Assembly: GCA_024036415.1 (NCBI GenBank) | Contig: JAMWET010006936.1 | Location: 1,713,501 to 1,777,500, forward strand | Reading direction: 5' to 3' | DNA length: 64,000 nt | From: Prochilodus magdalenae | Taxonomy: Eukaryota > Chordata > Actinopteri > Characiformes > Prochilodontidae | Part shown: piece by piece, positions 33,960-45,194 of the stretch | How the letters are laid out: every line of letters begins with the position of its first letter | How positions within the stretch are numbered: position 1 is the stretch's first letter | Notes under the pieces: model-generated | Database searches by the model: none | Told to the model about the DNA's origin: nothing | The model's input: only the letters and a program-made list of their open reading frames with translations | Translations under genes and position numbers: made by a program

Positions 33960-34715
33960 TTAGGTACACTTCTTTCTATCTACAGTCATTGTCTGTTTCT
34001 ATCAGGTCCACTTTGTAGTATAGGTGGACTTTGTGGTTCTTCAGACTATGGTTCATCTGAATGCTTTGATAATCACCCTGTCCTTTCACTCTCTCCTTCA
34101 ATGGTCCACAGGACTACGAGCAGAGCAGGGATTATTTGGGTAGCAGATCATTCTGCACTAACATGGTGGTGGTGTGTTAGTGTGTGTTGTGCTGGTGTGA
34201 GTGGATCAGACACAGCAGTGCTACTGGAGTGCTTAAACACTGTTCACTCACTGTCCACTCTATTAGACACTCCTACCTTATCTGTCCTTGCACACTTTGT
34301 GTTGGTCATCCTCTAGTCCTTCATCAGTGGTCACAAGACGCTGCCCACAAGACACTGGATAGCTTTGGTTGGTGGACTATTCTCAGTCCAGCAGCACTGC
34401 TGTGTCTGATTCACTCACACCAGCCCAGCACACACTAACACACCCTCACCACCAACATGTTAGTGTCACTGCAGTGCTGAGAATGATCCACCACCCATAA
34501 CCAATACTACCTGCTCTGAGGTGGTCCTGTGGAGGTCTTGACTATTAAGGAACAGGTTGAAAGGGGATTAGAAAGGGTTGCCAAGAAACAGGTGGACTAC
34601 AGTCTGTAATTGCAGAATTACAACAACATGCACCTACATGGTAAGGGAAACTGATGAAATGGACAGTGATTGTAATGCTATTGTATGTATATAGTGGGTT
34701 TGATAGAATCCAACA
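33960..34715. mobile_element. Long palindromic MITE, copy 1
   Basis: Self-complementary over most of its length: GGTGGTGGTGTGTTAGTGTG near 34,163 opposes CACACTAACACACCCTCACC near 34,430; GTGTGAGTGGATCAGACACA opposes TGTGTCTGATTCACTCACAC; outer arms near 34,010 and 34,590 share GGTGGACTxxxGTxxTTxxA-type sequence. The centre includes TCCTTCATCAGTGGTCACAA. A well-known type of teleost non-autonomous element; superfamily not certain. No coding capacity. Confidence 0.85.
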
Positions 34716-34729
34716 TCTTGGTGCTGACC

Positions 34730-35115
34730 TTAGTGCCACCATATACGGATTCGTTGGTCGTCTCCATCAAGACAAAACCGGGGTACTTTACTGAAAGATG
34801 ACCCGCTGCCATTCTGAGTCAATCCAAGACAGTCTGGCGCGACATTATTACAGTCTTTGGTGATGTTGACGTGGTGTTAAGGGCAGTCATTGTAACAGTC
34901 TGCATGCATGTAGTCCTGTGTCGTGCAGCTGTCTGCCAGTGGTGCTGGCACAGACAGGATGACTCATGGGGGACCCCACTGCTTTCTGAATGTCTGCACT
35001 TGTGGCTGTTGGGTTAGTCAGGTACTGTGATAAGCCCCATCCTTGTTTACGTCACATCCACAGCCGTATTGAAACCTGACTCATTTGCTTGTCACACAAT
35101 CTCAGACCTATCCAC
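34730..35115 (-). mobile_element. Tc1-C relic, minus strand
   Basis: The reverse complement contains AGGACTACATGCATGCAGAC and CTTAACACCACGTCAACATC, matching the order at 42,081-42,140, and CATGAGTCATCCTGTC matching the DNA-binding coding part. Frameshifted and truncated. Confidence 0.7.
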
Positions 35116-35119
35116 CAAT

Positions 35120-35749
35120 TTCATAGTTGTCAGTAATTCCTTCTAGGTGCAACTGTTTGTGCAGCTGTTCTTATTTGACGATTAGTGAGCAAATAAGTGC
35201 TGCTGGTAAAATTCTCACCATAAACAACTGTTTGAATTATCTCATAAATGCTCAATGGGGCCCTCAAGTAACTCGGGCCCCCAGGCACCCACTCATAAGA
35301 CCATCCTAACCAACACTTCATATACACTGTGTACATCATACGAAATATATAGAGCGTTACAGAGTGCTTTTGTTTTAGGTGAACAATGTAATTTTTTTTT
35401 CTGCAGTTGACGCTAATGACCACCAATTCACGATTATCAATTATTCAGGGCAGTCCTACTTCATTTGTACTGAGGCAAGAAAGACTCGCACAGGCCTTCT
35501 AAATCAGCGCCGCACTTACAATTTATCACATGTAAAATGCAGTCCTTTAAAAGTATACATGAAGTGAGTATCTTGTTTGAGCTGCTTAAAAGTTTAGAAT
35601 GTGACTAATTAAAAAAACATTTCTTCTTTAGAAGTTGGTTCCAACTCCATTTTATTTTATTTGGTTCAGAACTTTCAGTGAAAAATGATGCTTCAGTGAA
35701 CCCTTTCAGTCGAGTTATTCATGGGAATTAATCTCTATTAACCACAAGT

Positions 35750-35750
<1 letters not shown>
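35120..35750. other. Unique non-coding sequence
   Basis: A 98-codon minus frame (35,130-35,426) has no domain. A T-run at 35,391. No repeat recognised. Confidence 0.45.
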
Positions 35751-35751
<1 letters not shown>

Positions 35752-35826
<75 letters not shown>

Positions 35827-35827
35827 G
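35752..35827. repeat. (GA)n microsatellite
   Basis: About 35 GA dinucleotides, one AA interruption near the end. Unlike most of the window the purines are on the + strand. Confidence 0.95.
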
Positions 35828-36290
35828 ATGCCATTTGCAGTATACACATTGTTAATCCAGTCCCATTTGTAACAGTTGTCTCGTAAAAATGTATCGCTCC
35901 GAAAGTTGTGCCCCATTTATGGCCGATCCATTATAGCTTGTCTATAATTAGTCTGAGAGATGGTAATTGCTCAGCAGCCATCTAAGCTGACCAATCAGAC
36001 TAGGTCAGGAAAAATGAATTGCTGGCCACGGGCCATGCACCCCCTCATTCAGACCAATGACTTTTACACCGTAGGTCACAGTGGCCCACGTGCCGCGGGC
36101 GGGGTCACCACTGTGGCCGCTCATTCACCCTATTGCGGCGTCCTTTTGGCCTGTGACAGGCACATTGTGTTTCTGACAGCTTTTATGATCTCAGGAGCCA
36201 CGGTGATTAGCGAACACTTTTTCCTTCTGCTCGTCATGGGGGTGGGGATGTGGGTGGGCTTATTTGGTGTCAGGGCAGGTTTTCTTATGT
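35828..36290. promoter_or_regulatory. Candidate conserved regulatory segment
   Basis: High-complexity, locally CpG-bearing DNA with clustered sites: TAATTAG at 35,946, GGTAATTGC at 35,961 (homeodomain-like), GACCAATCAG at 35,988 (CCAAT), CACGTG at 36,087-36,092 and GGGCGGGG at 36,097-36,104. CACAGTGG (36,077) and CCACTGTG (36,108) form an inverted pair around the GC box. This pattern suits an enhancer or promoter. A 110-codon frame (35,960-36,292) crosses it but lacks a domain. Conservation cannot be tested here. Confidence 0.4.
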
Positions 36291-36509
36291 AATTTAGCAC
36301 TATGAGGCTAATGTAGCTACAGCATGTGTCTAAACATACGTAGATACTTGCATAATTAATGTTTCTTCCCTTTGACTTTGCTGAAATACTATTCTGCGAA
36401 GGTGTTACTCTATATGTAGGAATATTGCTGTGAAAATCTCATTGCTTCCGTCCACAAAGGCATTAGTGAGGTCAGGTACGGATGTTGAATAATTAGCTCT
36501 GGATCACCA

Positions 36510-36760
36510 ACAGCACTCCAACTCACCCCAAAGTATTGGATTATGTCCTACCAGACAATGTCATTTCACTGTCCAGTGCTGAAGAGTTTTACTCCCACCT
36601 GGAGATGCTTGGCACTGGACATGATGAACTGCACCCTAAAGGAACTCATTTATGAAATCCCTCTGGAAATATGGTGTAACAAGTTCTACAGCCAATCTAC
36701 AGCCAGTCTACAGCACCTCAAGGACCAGATACTCAACTTCTCTATGTTATATAATATATA
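36510..36760. repeat. Possible old dispersed repeat
   Basis: CCAAAGTATTGGATTATGTC and TTGGCACTGGACATGATGAA resemble a common fish repeat that I cannot classify. CAATCTACAGCCAGTCTACA is a small direct duplication near 36,693. It is followed by a TATAATATAT palindrome at 36,747-36,780. Confidence 0.3.
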
Positions 36761-36779
36761 AATAATATTATATATAATA

Positions 36780-38050
36780 TTCAATCTCTTGGTTTCCGGT
36801 AGACCACAATATAAAGTCAGGTGTCATTGAACAGGGGGCATAACACCCTATAATCCTGATTTACTGTTACACATGACACCCTAAAACTCCTGTTACTCTT
36901 ATTAGGCAGATAAAGCACTCTAAGTGACTCAGCAAGGCTGTCTAGGGTGCACCTAAGTCAGTTACAGATTTGCAAGTGTTTAAGGTCCATAGCTCTGGTT
37001 CCCTGAATGTTAGCAATGCTTTACTGATCGCTGAAATTTGGCTTCAACACAGATTGTCAATAAAGTTGGATTTTTAAAATGTGTCTTCTGTTGCTTTAGG
37101 TTACCATAGCCTTGTAGCACCAGTGTAAAACCTTAGACCATCTCTTGGCTGATTGGTGCAGGGGGAAATATCTTTAAATTAGAAATAATTTTTGCTAACA
37201 TGTTGCCTTAGGTGTAGTAGAATATTTGGAAAAAACCTCTATGAATAACTAAACACACATTAATTACATTCATAAAGTTTTTATAAAGCAATTTACACAT
37301 GGCATAGACTTTATAGATACTATGCATTATGGTTTGTTAATCTAATGTATTATGAATCAACTTTCTTTTGTTCTGGCATACATCCCACTTTACTCACACC
37401 TCATGAATACAGCTTATAATGGGGTTACAATATTATATCAACGATACTGACCAATAATTAGGTACCAATAATTGTCTGTCAGTAATAAATACATAAATAA
37501 ATGGCTGGGTTTAATGTAAAGCTGTATGTACAATTGTTCAGTGGTTCTAAGTTCTGAATTCTGTTGACATAATATATCAGTTCTGTCACTCTACTCGAAG
37601 CTTGCAAAGACGTGTTACAATACAATATATAACAATTAAAACTATTATTGCGTATTATTATGTAGGTATGAATCGTAAGTAGTTTAAATAGATTGTGGCA
37701 TGGCCTAGCATGCTTCTGTGGAACTGACACTATAATGTGTAGCAACATATCTATATAACACATAATAAATATAGCTGTATATGTACATAGCCGTGTTTAT
37801 AATGCCTTATCAATGAATTATAGCATGTTGTGAACGCATTTATAGATTCCTGTAGAAATGGTGTTCATAGAAAGTGTTACAAAATTTTTCAATACCTGAA
37901 GCTTCAGCCCAGTGATCATTTCCCCGTACATAAAGGAGAGAAAAATGTTTTTGCTGTTGTTTTTCATCTAGCCAGACTTCTGTGTGTGTGCACTCTCTAG
38001 GGCCTAGAGCAAAATGTTCCTGTTTGCCTAAGGTGGGCACATCTCTCTCT
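36780..38050. other. AT-rich unique sequence
   Basis: AT-rich, especially 37,200-37,840. A 94-codon minus frame (37,479-37,763) has no domain. Nothing else supported. Confidence 0.45.
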
Positions 38051-38051
38051 C

Positions 38052-38073
38052 TCACACACACACACACGCACAC

Positions 38074-38130
<57 letters not shown>
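38052..38130. repeat. (CA)n microsatellite
   Basis: About 40 CA dinucleotides with two CG interruptions, preceded by a short CT run. Alternating CA/CG tracts favour Z-DNA. The Cys/Val minus frame is an artefact. Confidence 0.95.
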
Positions 38131-38133
<3 letters not shown>

Positions 38134-38134
38134 T

Positions 38135-38685
38135 CTGTTTGCTGATGACAAACAGGTGAGTACACTGTAAAACCTGCTTACTGGAGTTTCCACACTTTGT
38201 AGAATAATATTACCTCATTTAAGGTGCTATAACTTTGTGTTGGTGCATGTTTTATTAATATCATTTAAGAACCAGCTAAATGTTTTTACAGCAGAGATTA
38301 CATCCCTCATCTTCTCCTAGTAAAGAGTCTCCACGTTTTCATATGAATATCTCTTTTACGCTCAAAATTGTTTCCTTGAATTTCTGATTCTCCCTAATAC
38401 AAAAATAGCCTCACCACGGTGCCTTGTTTAAGACCTTGGCATTACAGACATTATTGCACTATGATCTTAATATCACCAGGAGATGGATTTGCAAAATGTT
38501 ATTTCGCAGTACCATTAAGCTCATTGCACTGCTATTTTTGCCTGAATTAACTTTAAAGCTGGGCTATTTTCTGCAATCAGAATATATTCTATAAATATCA
38601 CATGCTATACAGAGAAATAGAATAAAATCGATAACAAAGTGTTTTTGGTATACAGTATTGGACAAAAGACCCCCTTCACTGATTC
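38135..38685. other. Unique AT-rich sequence
   Basis: No frame, repeat or site supported. Confidence 0.45.
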
Positions 38686-38689
38686 AATA

Positions 38690-39065
38690 TCCACTCAGAA
38701 TGACCATTAAGTACAAGTTAGTCTCAAATACTAAATATAACACAATAATCATCAAAATAATAGTACCCAGATGTAATCAACTGACAGGTAGTGATCCTGG
38801 TGGGTAGGTCTGACACTGTGAGACATGCAAAGAGTTTCACATTTGGCTGTGCAAGTGCTTAGGCAAGCATTAGCCTTATCTCTGTACCTGATTGACCTAA
38901 CAGCCAAGATTGTGGACATTCAGTGAGCAGTGATGCTCTCCATTAGTCGTCCTGTTAGCACCAGCACCATTGGCAATCTCTGCATGTTGCAGGGCTACAA
39001 GCACACAGATCGTTACAACGACTGCCCTTAACGCCACATCAACGTCGCCACTTCCTTCTGTGTGC
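38690..39065 (+). mobile_element. Tc1-C relic, 5' half
   Basis: AATCAACTGACAGGTAGTGA matches the 22,344 copy, and CAGTGAGCAGTGATGCTCTC with GGGCTACAAGCACACAGATC follows the order of the 41,930 copy. It stops near CTTCCTTCTGTGTGCAACTC, which corresponds to the 3' end, so the catalytic part is deleted. Confidence 0.75.
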
Positions 39066-39179
39066 AACTCTGTATTTGATACTGTGTGTATAATGTTTTA
39101 AATCATTTGTCAGTTCTAAGTGTGTCCAACCTAGAATGGAAGCTTTATTACAGTTTCAATTCATCTGCGGCACCTGCTT

Positions 39180-39305
39180 TCATTCATCCATTCATTCATC
39201 TTCTAATCCGCTTACTCTTCGGGATCATGGGGGTGCTGAAATCTATCCCAGCGCTAATTGGGCAGAAGGCAGGAAACGCTAGACAGGCCTCAAGTCCATT
39301 GCAGA
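39180..39305 (-). mobile_element. SINE 3' fragment, copy 4
   Basis: ATTCATCCATTCATTCATCT, GTGCTGAAATCTATCCCAGC and GGCAGGAAACGCTAGACAGG are the inverted 3' half of the SINE. The head is absent. Confidence 0.7.
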
Positions 39306-39364
39306 ACTTGCTTTCGCAGTTTTCATATTTCTCCACATATTTTAATTTCAGCCTTCGAAGTTGG

Positions 39365-39700
39365 TTGCATTTTCTGTGGCTCAACATCCAAGTGATCCTA
39401 AACACAGTGAGTGATGTTGAGGTCTGGGCTCTGGTACGGCCCATCCCAGAACACAAGCAGCCTCTTTCTTTTACACTCTCAGGTCAGCAGATGTGTGTCA
39501 TAAAAGGGCATTGTCCATAAATATCTGGAACACTGCATGCTAGAGCCTTGCTTTCATTTTTCCCAGAAGGTTGCCATTCCTTCATTCCAGTGTGGGCTTG
39601 GGTGCAATTGCATCCCTTATAGAAGCTTTGTAATCCAGCCTTGAACTGCACCGTCTTTTTGGAGACCATAATGATAAATCCAACACCGAACATCTTCTGT
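39365..39700 (-). mobile_element. Tc1/mariner-like relic, minus strand
   Basis: CACAGTGAGTGATGTTGAGG followed by TCTGGGCTCTGGTACGGCCC reads, in antisense, like the Tc1 motif around W-x-x-Q-S-P-D-L-N-x-x. The remainder is decayed. The short frames across it (39,086-39,520; 39,484-39,693 minus) are not genes. Confidence 0.5.
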
Positions 39701-39704
39701 GATT

Positions 39705-40480
39705 ATTTGTTGTTGTTTTTTTTCTCAGTGTTGAAAAGAGCTGCAGTTGTTAGTAAAGATGATTGTTAGTCGTTCAGTAATGCCTTGATTTGAGTTAGTC
39801 GACCAATCAGGTGCTGTATTCTTGACTTGTCCGATGCAAGCTTTCCTGGCAAAATAAAAGTAGGTCTTTAGCTTACAGCATTCCCAAGAAATGTATTATG
39901 TTATGTACGGTGTTCTTTGATTAACCTGAGAGGGTTTGTTTGCAAATTGTCTATTTCATTCTCTAATCGAGAAGCTTGTTGACAGCTACACGTCCTTTCA
40001 GATCTGTAGCGTTGAGTTGTCTTCTCATAGAGGACAGCAGTGGGTGTATTTTTCAGATCTGAGGCTGAATGTTACTCTACATTCTTCTGTCTATCACTGA
40101 TTAAGCTTCAAGCACTGTTATCTGACGCTGGTGGTTTTGATGATCTGCCAGGTTTTGGTGATGGTTGTTTAGAGTCCGGTTTTCTCTGTATCTTCTAGTT
40201 TTTCTAACTTTTTCTTTGACTCGCCCCTTCATGATGCAGGTGGCTCATCTTATATTGAATCTCCTCAGAAAGATCTCAGGAAATAGGAGCCACCTGTACT
40301 TGATGGCTGTTTTGACTGGAAATGAAATACCTCGAGACCGAGAGACGCTGTCTCTGACCGTTACACCGTACTCTACCTCGTTAACACAGTTCAGTGACAG
40401 TCTTTGTCACGTCCATATTTAGAACAATAACTCCAGGTCACAAGAAATACCTCCTCCCTTCTCTACCACTAATCTGTAAT
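39705..40480. other. Non-coding sequence, possible old repeat
   Basis: Pieces such as CTTCTCATAGAGGACAGCAG suggest old transposon DNA but no family could be assigned. An 85-codon frame (40,165-40,422) has no domain. Confidence 0.35.
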
Positions 40481-40930
40481 ATTCTTTATCCATCCACTCC
40501 TCTCACCTCTCCGTCCTTTCCTCTTCCCTGCTCTCTTTTTATTCTATATTATTCTCCATTCTTGTGCTCTTCATATCTGTTCTGCTTCCATTTCTCTAAT
40601 TCTTATTCCTTTACTCTTTATTAGTTTCCAGTCCTTTCCTGTTCCTTTTCTTAAATTTCTATTTAATTCCATTCAATTCATCTCCATTCCTCTTTCATTT
40701 CCATTTCTTTTCTTTCCTTTCCTATTTCTTTTCTTTTTTCCATTTCTTTTCCATTTTTTCCTTCTCTTTTCTGTCCTATCCTGTCCTTTCCTTTACTCTC
40801 CTTTCATTTAATTTCCCTCTTTCCTTATCTTTCTATCCACTCCTGTTCTGTCCTTTTCTTTCCTTTCATTTCTTGTTCTTTCCTTTCCTTCCCTTTCCTT
40901 TACTGTCCTGTTCAATTGTCTTCTGTTGTT
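40480..40930 (+). repeat. Polypyrimidine block
   Basis: TTTCC, TTCCTT and CTTTTC words dominate on the + strand for about 450 bp, with A interruptions. Confidence 0.8.
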
Positions 40931-40934
40931 CAAT

Positions 40935-41640
40935 TGTTCTGTCATTTTATTTTCTTATCTTCCCTCTCATTTCTTGATCAGTTTTAATGATTCCTAAAAA
41001 ATTTGATTCTAACCTAAATTCAGGAAATAGTTCTATTTAAAATGCTTCACCATGTATTGAGTCTAAAACTGACCTGAACGTGATAAAATTCTGTTTAGAA
41101 CCATGTAAAGTGCAGAATAAAATAACAGTGGATACATAAAACTATCTAAAATAAAAGGCTGCAATAAAATAATCGGCTGAACCAAAGTTCTTACTTTGCA
41201 TTAAGTAGTTTATTCATGAGATACTACTACACTGTCCTCGTGATGTGGTGCTGAGGGCCTTTACCTTTTAATACTAACAACTGCACACATAACATGCTAT
41301 CAAAAACACCCTTCACTGATACAATATTTCACTAAGAAGTACTTTCCTGGAGTGCTGCACTGCTTATGTTTTGTTTTCTTGTGGACCTCGGTGCTGAGAG
41401 GATGACTCCAGCATGCCAGATTAAAAAATGATTTAAGGTGGTGAAAGTAATGAAGAACAAAGAAAGACAAAACACTACAGCAGCGGAAATGCAGGCTAAA
41501 ATCAGCCAAAAGTGAAAGGCAGGCCATTATAACCTCAACATGAAATCTGAGCTCCACTCGATCCTTAAATCCAAACCTGATCAAAACCAACATGAGCAGG
41601 CAGGTCCCATCGATCCAGTTCAGACAAATATTTCAAGCTC
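40935..41640. other. Unique non-coding sequence
   Basis: AT-rich at first, then mixed. A 97-codon minus frame (41,300-41,593) has no domain. AAACACCCTTCACTGATACAATATTTCA near 41,305 resembles the 5' end of Tc1-C near 38,675 and may be a severed terminus. Confidence 0.35.
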
Positions 41641-41775
41641 TGCTTCTCAGCCCTTCTCAACCTCTCGGCTTTTCTCCTCTCCTCATCTTTCTTCCCCACT
41701 TCTGTCCTCAACTCCTCTCTCCTCTGACATCCTCTCCACTCTTCTCCTCTATTCTGTCTTTTCTCCTCTCATTAT
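41640..41775 (+). repeat. CT-rich block
   Basis: TCCTCTCCTC- and CTCTCCTCT-type words on the + strand over about 135 bp. Confidence 0.75.
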
Positions 41776-41929
41776 AGCTGATGGAACCATCAGAGAAGGT
41801 CTAGATTTCTAGAAGAATCTTGCTTGTACTTAAACTCAGCCAGTATTACATCACTACTCTTGTTGCATTGCTCAGTTCTGGATGGAAACCAAAGGGTTAA
41901 ATTCTTCAAACCCAGAGTGGAAAATTGGC

Positions 41930-42651
41930 CAATCAGGAATTGATTTTCTCAGACATGTGGTTTAAATAAGGACGGGCCTTCTCGTTGTACCTGACTGACC
42001 CAACAGCCACGATTGTGGACATTTAGAAAGCAGTGATGCCCTCCATGAGTCAGCCTGTTAGTACCAACACCACTGGCAGACGCCTGCAGGACTACATGCA
42101 CGCAGACCAGAACAACGACTGACCTTAACACCACATCGGTGTTACTACTGACTACTAGTGTTGTGCCGGTCATGCAGTAGCTCTGAATGGCAACAGATCA
42201 TCTTCAGTGATGAGTCCTGTTTTTGTCTTGGTGGAAACAACCAGCAAATCCATGTGTGGAGGCACTATGGTCAGCGCCAAATTGAACGATTTGTTGGCAC
42301 ACGTCATGTATCCAGAAGGCCTTTTGTTGCTCCACCTCCACCCCTACCACAAAATCTGCAGGAACTGTGTGAGAACATTCAAGCTGCATGAGATGGATTA
42401 TCACAGGACACCATTAGGAACCTCTACAACTCCATGTTAAGACATCTGGCATTTTGGATTACCAAACATGGCGGTCCGATGTCATACAGAGAGACACTAC
42501 TTCTGTATGTGCAGCTCAGTAAATATTTCCCATGCCAGTCTACATTTATTATGATTTATTGTTCCTGGTCACTTTTATCTTCCTTCCTAACAGCACTGCA
42601 ATCCCACACTTCCTTTTGGGTGCATCTACTCCTTTGATGATGAGTGTATAT
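41930..42651 (+). mobile_element. Tc1-C element, most complete copy
   Basis: The longest member of the family: N-terminal coding remnants near 41,980-42,120, the first catalytic region near 42,190-42,240 and the 3' terminus CTTTGATGATGAGTGTATA at 42,632. The 5' terminus is missing. Frameshifts at several points prevent any full-length frame. Other members: 22,344 (short), 34,730 (minus), 38,690, 43,385 (minus) and 51,240 (minus). Confidence 0.8.
42158..42391 (+). pseudogene. Tc1-C transposase fragment with first catalytic Asp
   Basis: This frame encodes W-Q-Q-I-I-F-S-D-E-S-C-F-C-L-G, where F-S-D-E carries the first Asp of the DDE triad of Tc1 transposases, followed by I-H-V-W-R-H and R-P-F-V-A. 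The G-G-x-x-V-W-G block, the second Asp and the final Glu are not in the frame. A 77-codon remnant of an enzyme that normally has about 340 residues and cuts and pastes the element at TA sites. Confidence 0.75.
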
Positions 42652-42829
42652 CACAGGGAAAAATTTGCAATGTATTGTGCAGAACTAATATATGCTAATA
42701 CCTCTATCACAAGCTTCATGTAGCAAATATCTGTATGTAATCAGAACTGACAAAAAAGCTTATGCTAATCACTGTTAGCTTTGTGCCGACACACTGCTAG
42801 AATCCTATGGAGGTCGGAACTGCTTTCAT

Positions 42830-43080
42830 GTCCACTTCTCTCTCCTCTCCTAGACTCCCCCCACTCCTTTCTTCTCTTCGCCTACCCTCTTTTCTCCTAT
42901 CCTTTGCTTTCCTCACATCTCCTCTTGGCTCCTCTCATTATCTCCTCTCCCCCCTTCTTTTTCCATACTCTATCCTCTGCTCTTCTTCCTTTTCTTCTCT
43001 TCTCATTCCCTCTCCTCTTTTCCTATCTTCTCCATTTGTCTCCTTTGTTCTTCTCTCCTCAGTCTCCTCTCCTGCACTGT
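42830..43080 (+). repeat. CT-rich block
   Basis: TCCTCTCCT/CTTCTCTTCT words on the + strand. Associated Ser/Leu/Pro frames (42,781-43,209 and 42,807-43,124) are compositional. Confidence 0.8.
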
Positions 43081-43380
43081 ACAGCAGTGAGCTGTATTTC
43101 ACTGGCTGGCTGGAGTACTTCTAAGGGGCCCAAGCACCCGGAGGCAGTGGGGAAGAGCGATGGAGCTTTAAATCAGCCTGCCCTGCTCTCACCATTAGGA
43201 GAGCACTGACACCAAACGGCCCTCACCATCACCATCACTCCTACCAAACACATCCTGCAAACCCAGCCCAGGATTACAAGAGCAACACAGCAGTGAAGAA
43301 GGGCTATTCACAGTCTGTTTGTTTTGTCATACATTTTAAAGACAAAATGTAAGAAAAACAGGTCAAATCAGTGCTAAAGC
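43081..43380. other. Complex unique sequence
   Basis: Balanced composition between two repeat blocks, with the small hairpin CTCTCACCATTAGGAGAG near 43,185 and CACCATCACCATCAC near 43,226. No gene seen. Confidence 0.4.
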
Positions 43381-43384
43381 AACA

Positions 43385-43560
43385 TGCCAGACGTCTCGGC
43401 ATGGAGCTGTAGAGGTTCCTAATGGTGTCCTGTGATAATCCATCCCATGCAGCTTGAATATTCTTACACAGTTCCTAAAGATTCTGTGCTAGGGGTTGAG
43501 GTGGAGTGACACCAGGCCTTCTGGATGTGTGATGTGTGACAACAGACTGTTCGGTACCTC
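43385..43560 (-). mobile_element. Tc1-C fragment, inverted relative to 41,930 copy
   Basis: GTAGAGGTTCCTAATGGTGT and CTGTGATAATCCATCCCATG are the reverse complement of 42,395-42,440, and CACCAGGCCTTCTGGATG opposes 42,310-42,325. The two pieces form an imperfect foldback with about 1 kb between arms. Confidence 0.8.
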
Positions 43561-43564
43561 CTCT

Positions 43565-43809
43565 AGAACTATACTTGAACATCTGAGCTGTGTATTTTGA
43601 GCTGTGTAGCATACTGTAACCTGAACATTGGCTGCTGTTCTCACTACCTGCACTGTGCACTATTATACCGTATATACATCTACTCAGCTACCTCAACAAA
43701 CTGTGCTTTCCGACACCAATACCAAGCTGTATTTTGCTCTACTGCAACAGCTGTTTATTTTTATTGTATTTTTATTCAGTGTGCTGGATTTCCTTCGGGA
43801 TCAATAAAG

Positions 43810-43810
<1 letters not shown>
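43565..43810 (+). mobile_element. Non-LTR retrotransposon 3' tail
   Basis: TACTTGAACATCTGAGCTGT through TTTCCTTCGGGATCAATAAAG, followed directly by an (ATCT)n array, is the usual 3' end of a teleost LINE with a tetranucleotide tail. The start is shared with 51,062-51,200. Confidence 0.7.

Positions 43811-43858
<48 letters not shown>
43811..43858 (+). repeat. (ATCT)n tail
   Basis: Twelve ATCT units immediately after AATAAAGT. Read as the template-derived tail of the LINE rather than an independent microsatellite. Confidence 0.9.
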
Positions 43859-43859
43859 G

Positions 43860-44785
43860 GAGAAGTAGCCTGACAGTGTTTCGCTATACTGTACAACCCT
43901 GTATTGGTTTAATCACAATAAAGTTGAATTTAATTTTGACACTGTTAATTAGGTACTCTACATTTTACTTGGTACACCTACTAAAACAGTGTTTCTCAAT
44001 CCTGCCTCCAGAAACCCACTGCCTTGCACTTTTTAATGTTTTCTTTGCTCCCAAATACAGAATTCATCCCACTTCTACCAAAAGACAACATTAGTCCTGT
44101 CATTTTAGATGTACATGTGCATCACATTCAGTATGACATACTCTATTCACAAATAACACATTTTCTCATGAAATAATCACTGTCATGTGCCTTAAGTTGG
44201 TCTAATTGTGGTGTATTGGTATCTCTTTAAAGAACTTTCCACAGTTGAGTGTTGTCTAGTTGTCTAGTGCTATTGTAGCACAGTAATGCCATTCCTAATT
44301 GTTATTTTTAAATTCCTAGTTGTTAATGGAACTGGTTGCATCGCATGTATATATCGTCATGCTTCCCCACACACTTGATTGGTTGACCGCCCGATACTGC
44401 ATATGACAAATTTAGTCCCACCTCGCAAGAAATATTATGATTGGACTCCAGCAGAGTCTCCCACAGAGTGATGCAGGAATTTAGACCTCTACTTCCAGCA
44501 TTCCTGATCCAACTAATCAGCCCGTTAACACACCCTTAGCCCTGAGTTGAAGTAAGTGTGTTAATGAGACAGACTGGTGCTGCATTTCTAGTGAGTTTAA
44601 GGATATCAAAGACAGAAGCTCACTGAGTGTAGGCTTCTATTTAAAGTATCTATTGTTTTGAGAAACATGGTGCTAGAATTCCCTGTAGGTAGCTAGGCTT
44701 AAAGCAAAGACGGAACTGTAGTAACATGGAATTTGATGTACACTTTTCAGTGTTAGTATTTAACATTTACAGTATTACATTTGAG
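43860..44785. other. Unique non-coding sequence
   Basis: The start contains CAATAAAGTTGAATTTAATT near 43,916, resembling another LINE tail. The rest is AT-rich without frames or sites of note. Confidence 0.45.
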
Positions 44786-44789
44786 GAGG

Positions 44790-45000
44790 TTGTTCTGTGT
44801 GGATTTTGTATGTTTCCCAGGGTCTACATGGGCTTCCATCCCAAAGTCCAAACACATGCAGTCAAGGGAATTGGAGACACTAAATTGAATCTCCAGTGGA
44901 TGTGTGTGTCTGCCTTCCACTGGGATAGGCTCCAGCACCCCCCGCGACCCACAAGGATGAAGTGGTTTAGAAGATGAGTGTGTGAGTGAGTGAGTGCAGA
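44790..45000 (+). mobile_element. SINE copy 5, 5'-truncated
   Basis: CCCAAAGTCCAAACACATGC, GGGAATTGGAGACACTAAAT, CTGGGATAGGCTCCAGCACC and GAAGATGAGTGTGTGAGTGA are the body and 3' end of the SINE on the + strand. The tRNA-like head is missing. Confidence 0.8.
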
Positions 45001-45194
45001 TAGACAGGACCTGTCACAGGGCGAATGATCAACAGTTTCTTTATTATTAAACCATCTGCAGAATCAGTTAGATTTTTAACTAACAGAACCTCCTGCTTTG
45101 CCAGCAATGCTTCATTGCTATTGGCAGCCAGGAAAATTAAGGTGCAGGACTTTTAAAGTTTCCTTTTTTTAATTGTGTGCCACTGGAATCATAC

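Noticed and set aside
36072..36116. microRNA-type hairpin from CACAGTGG/CCACTGTG
   Set aside because: The perfect stem is only 8 bp with a long GC-rich loop; not precursor-like.
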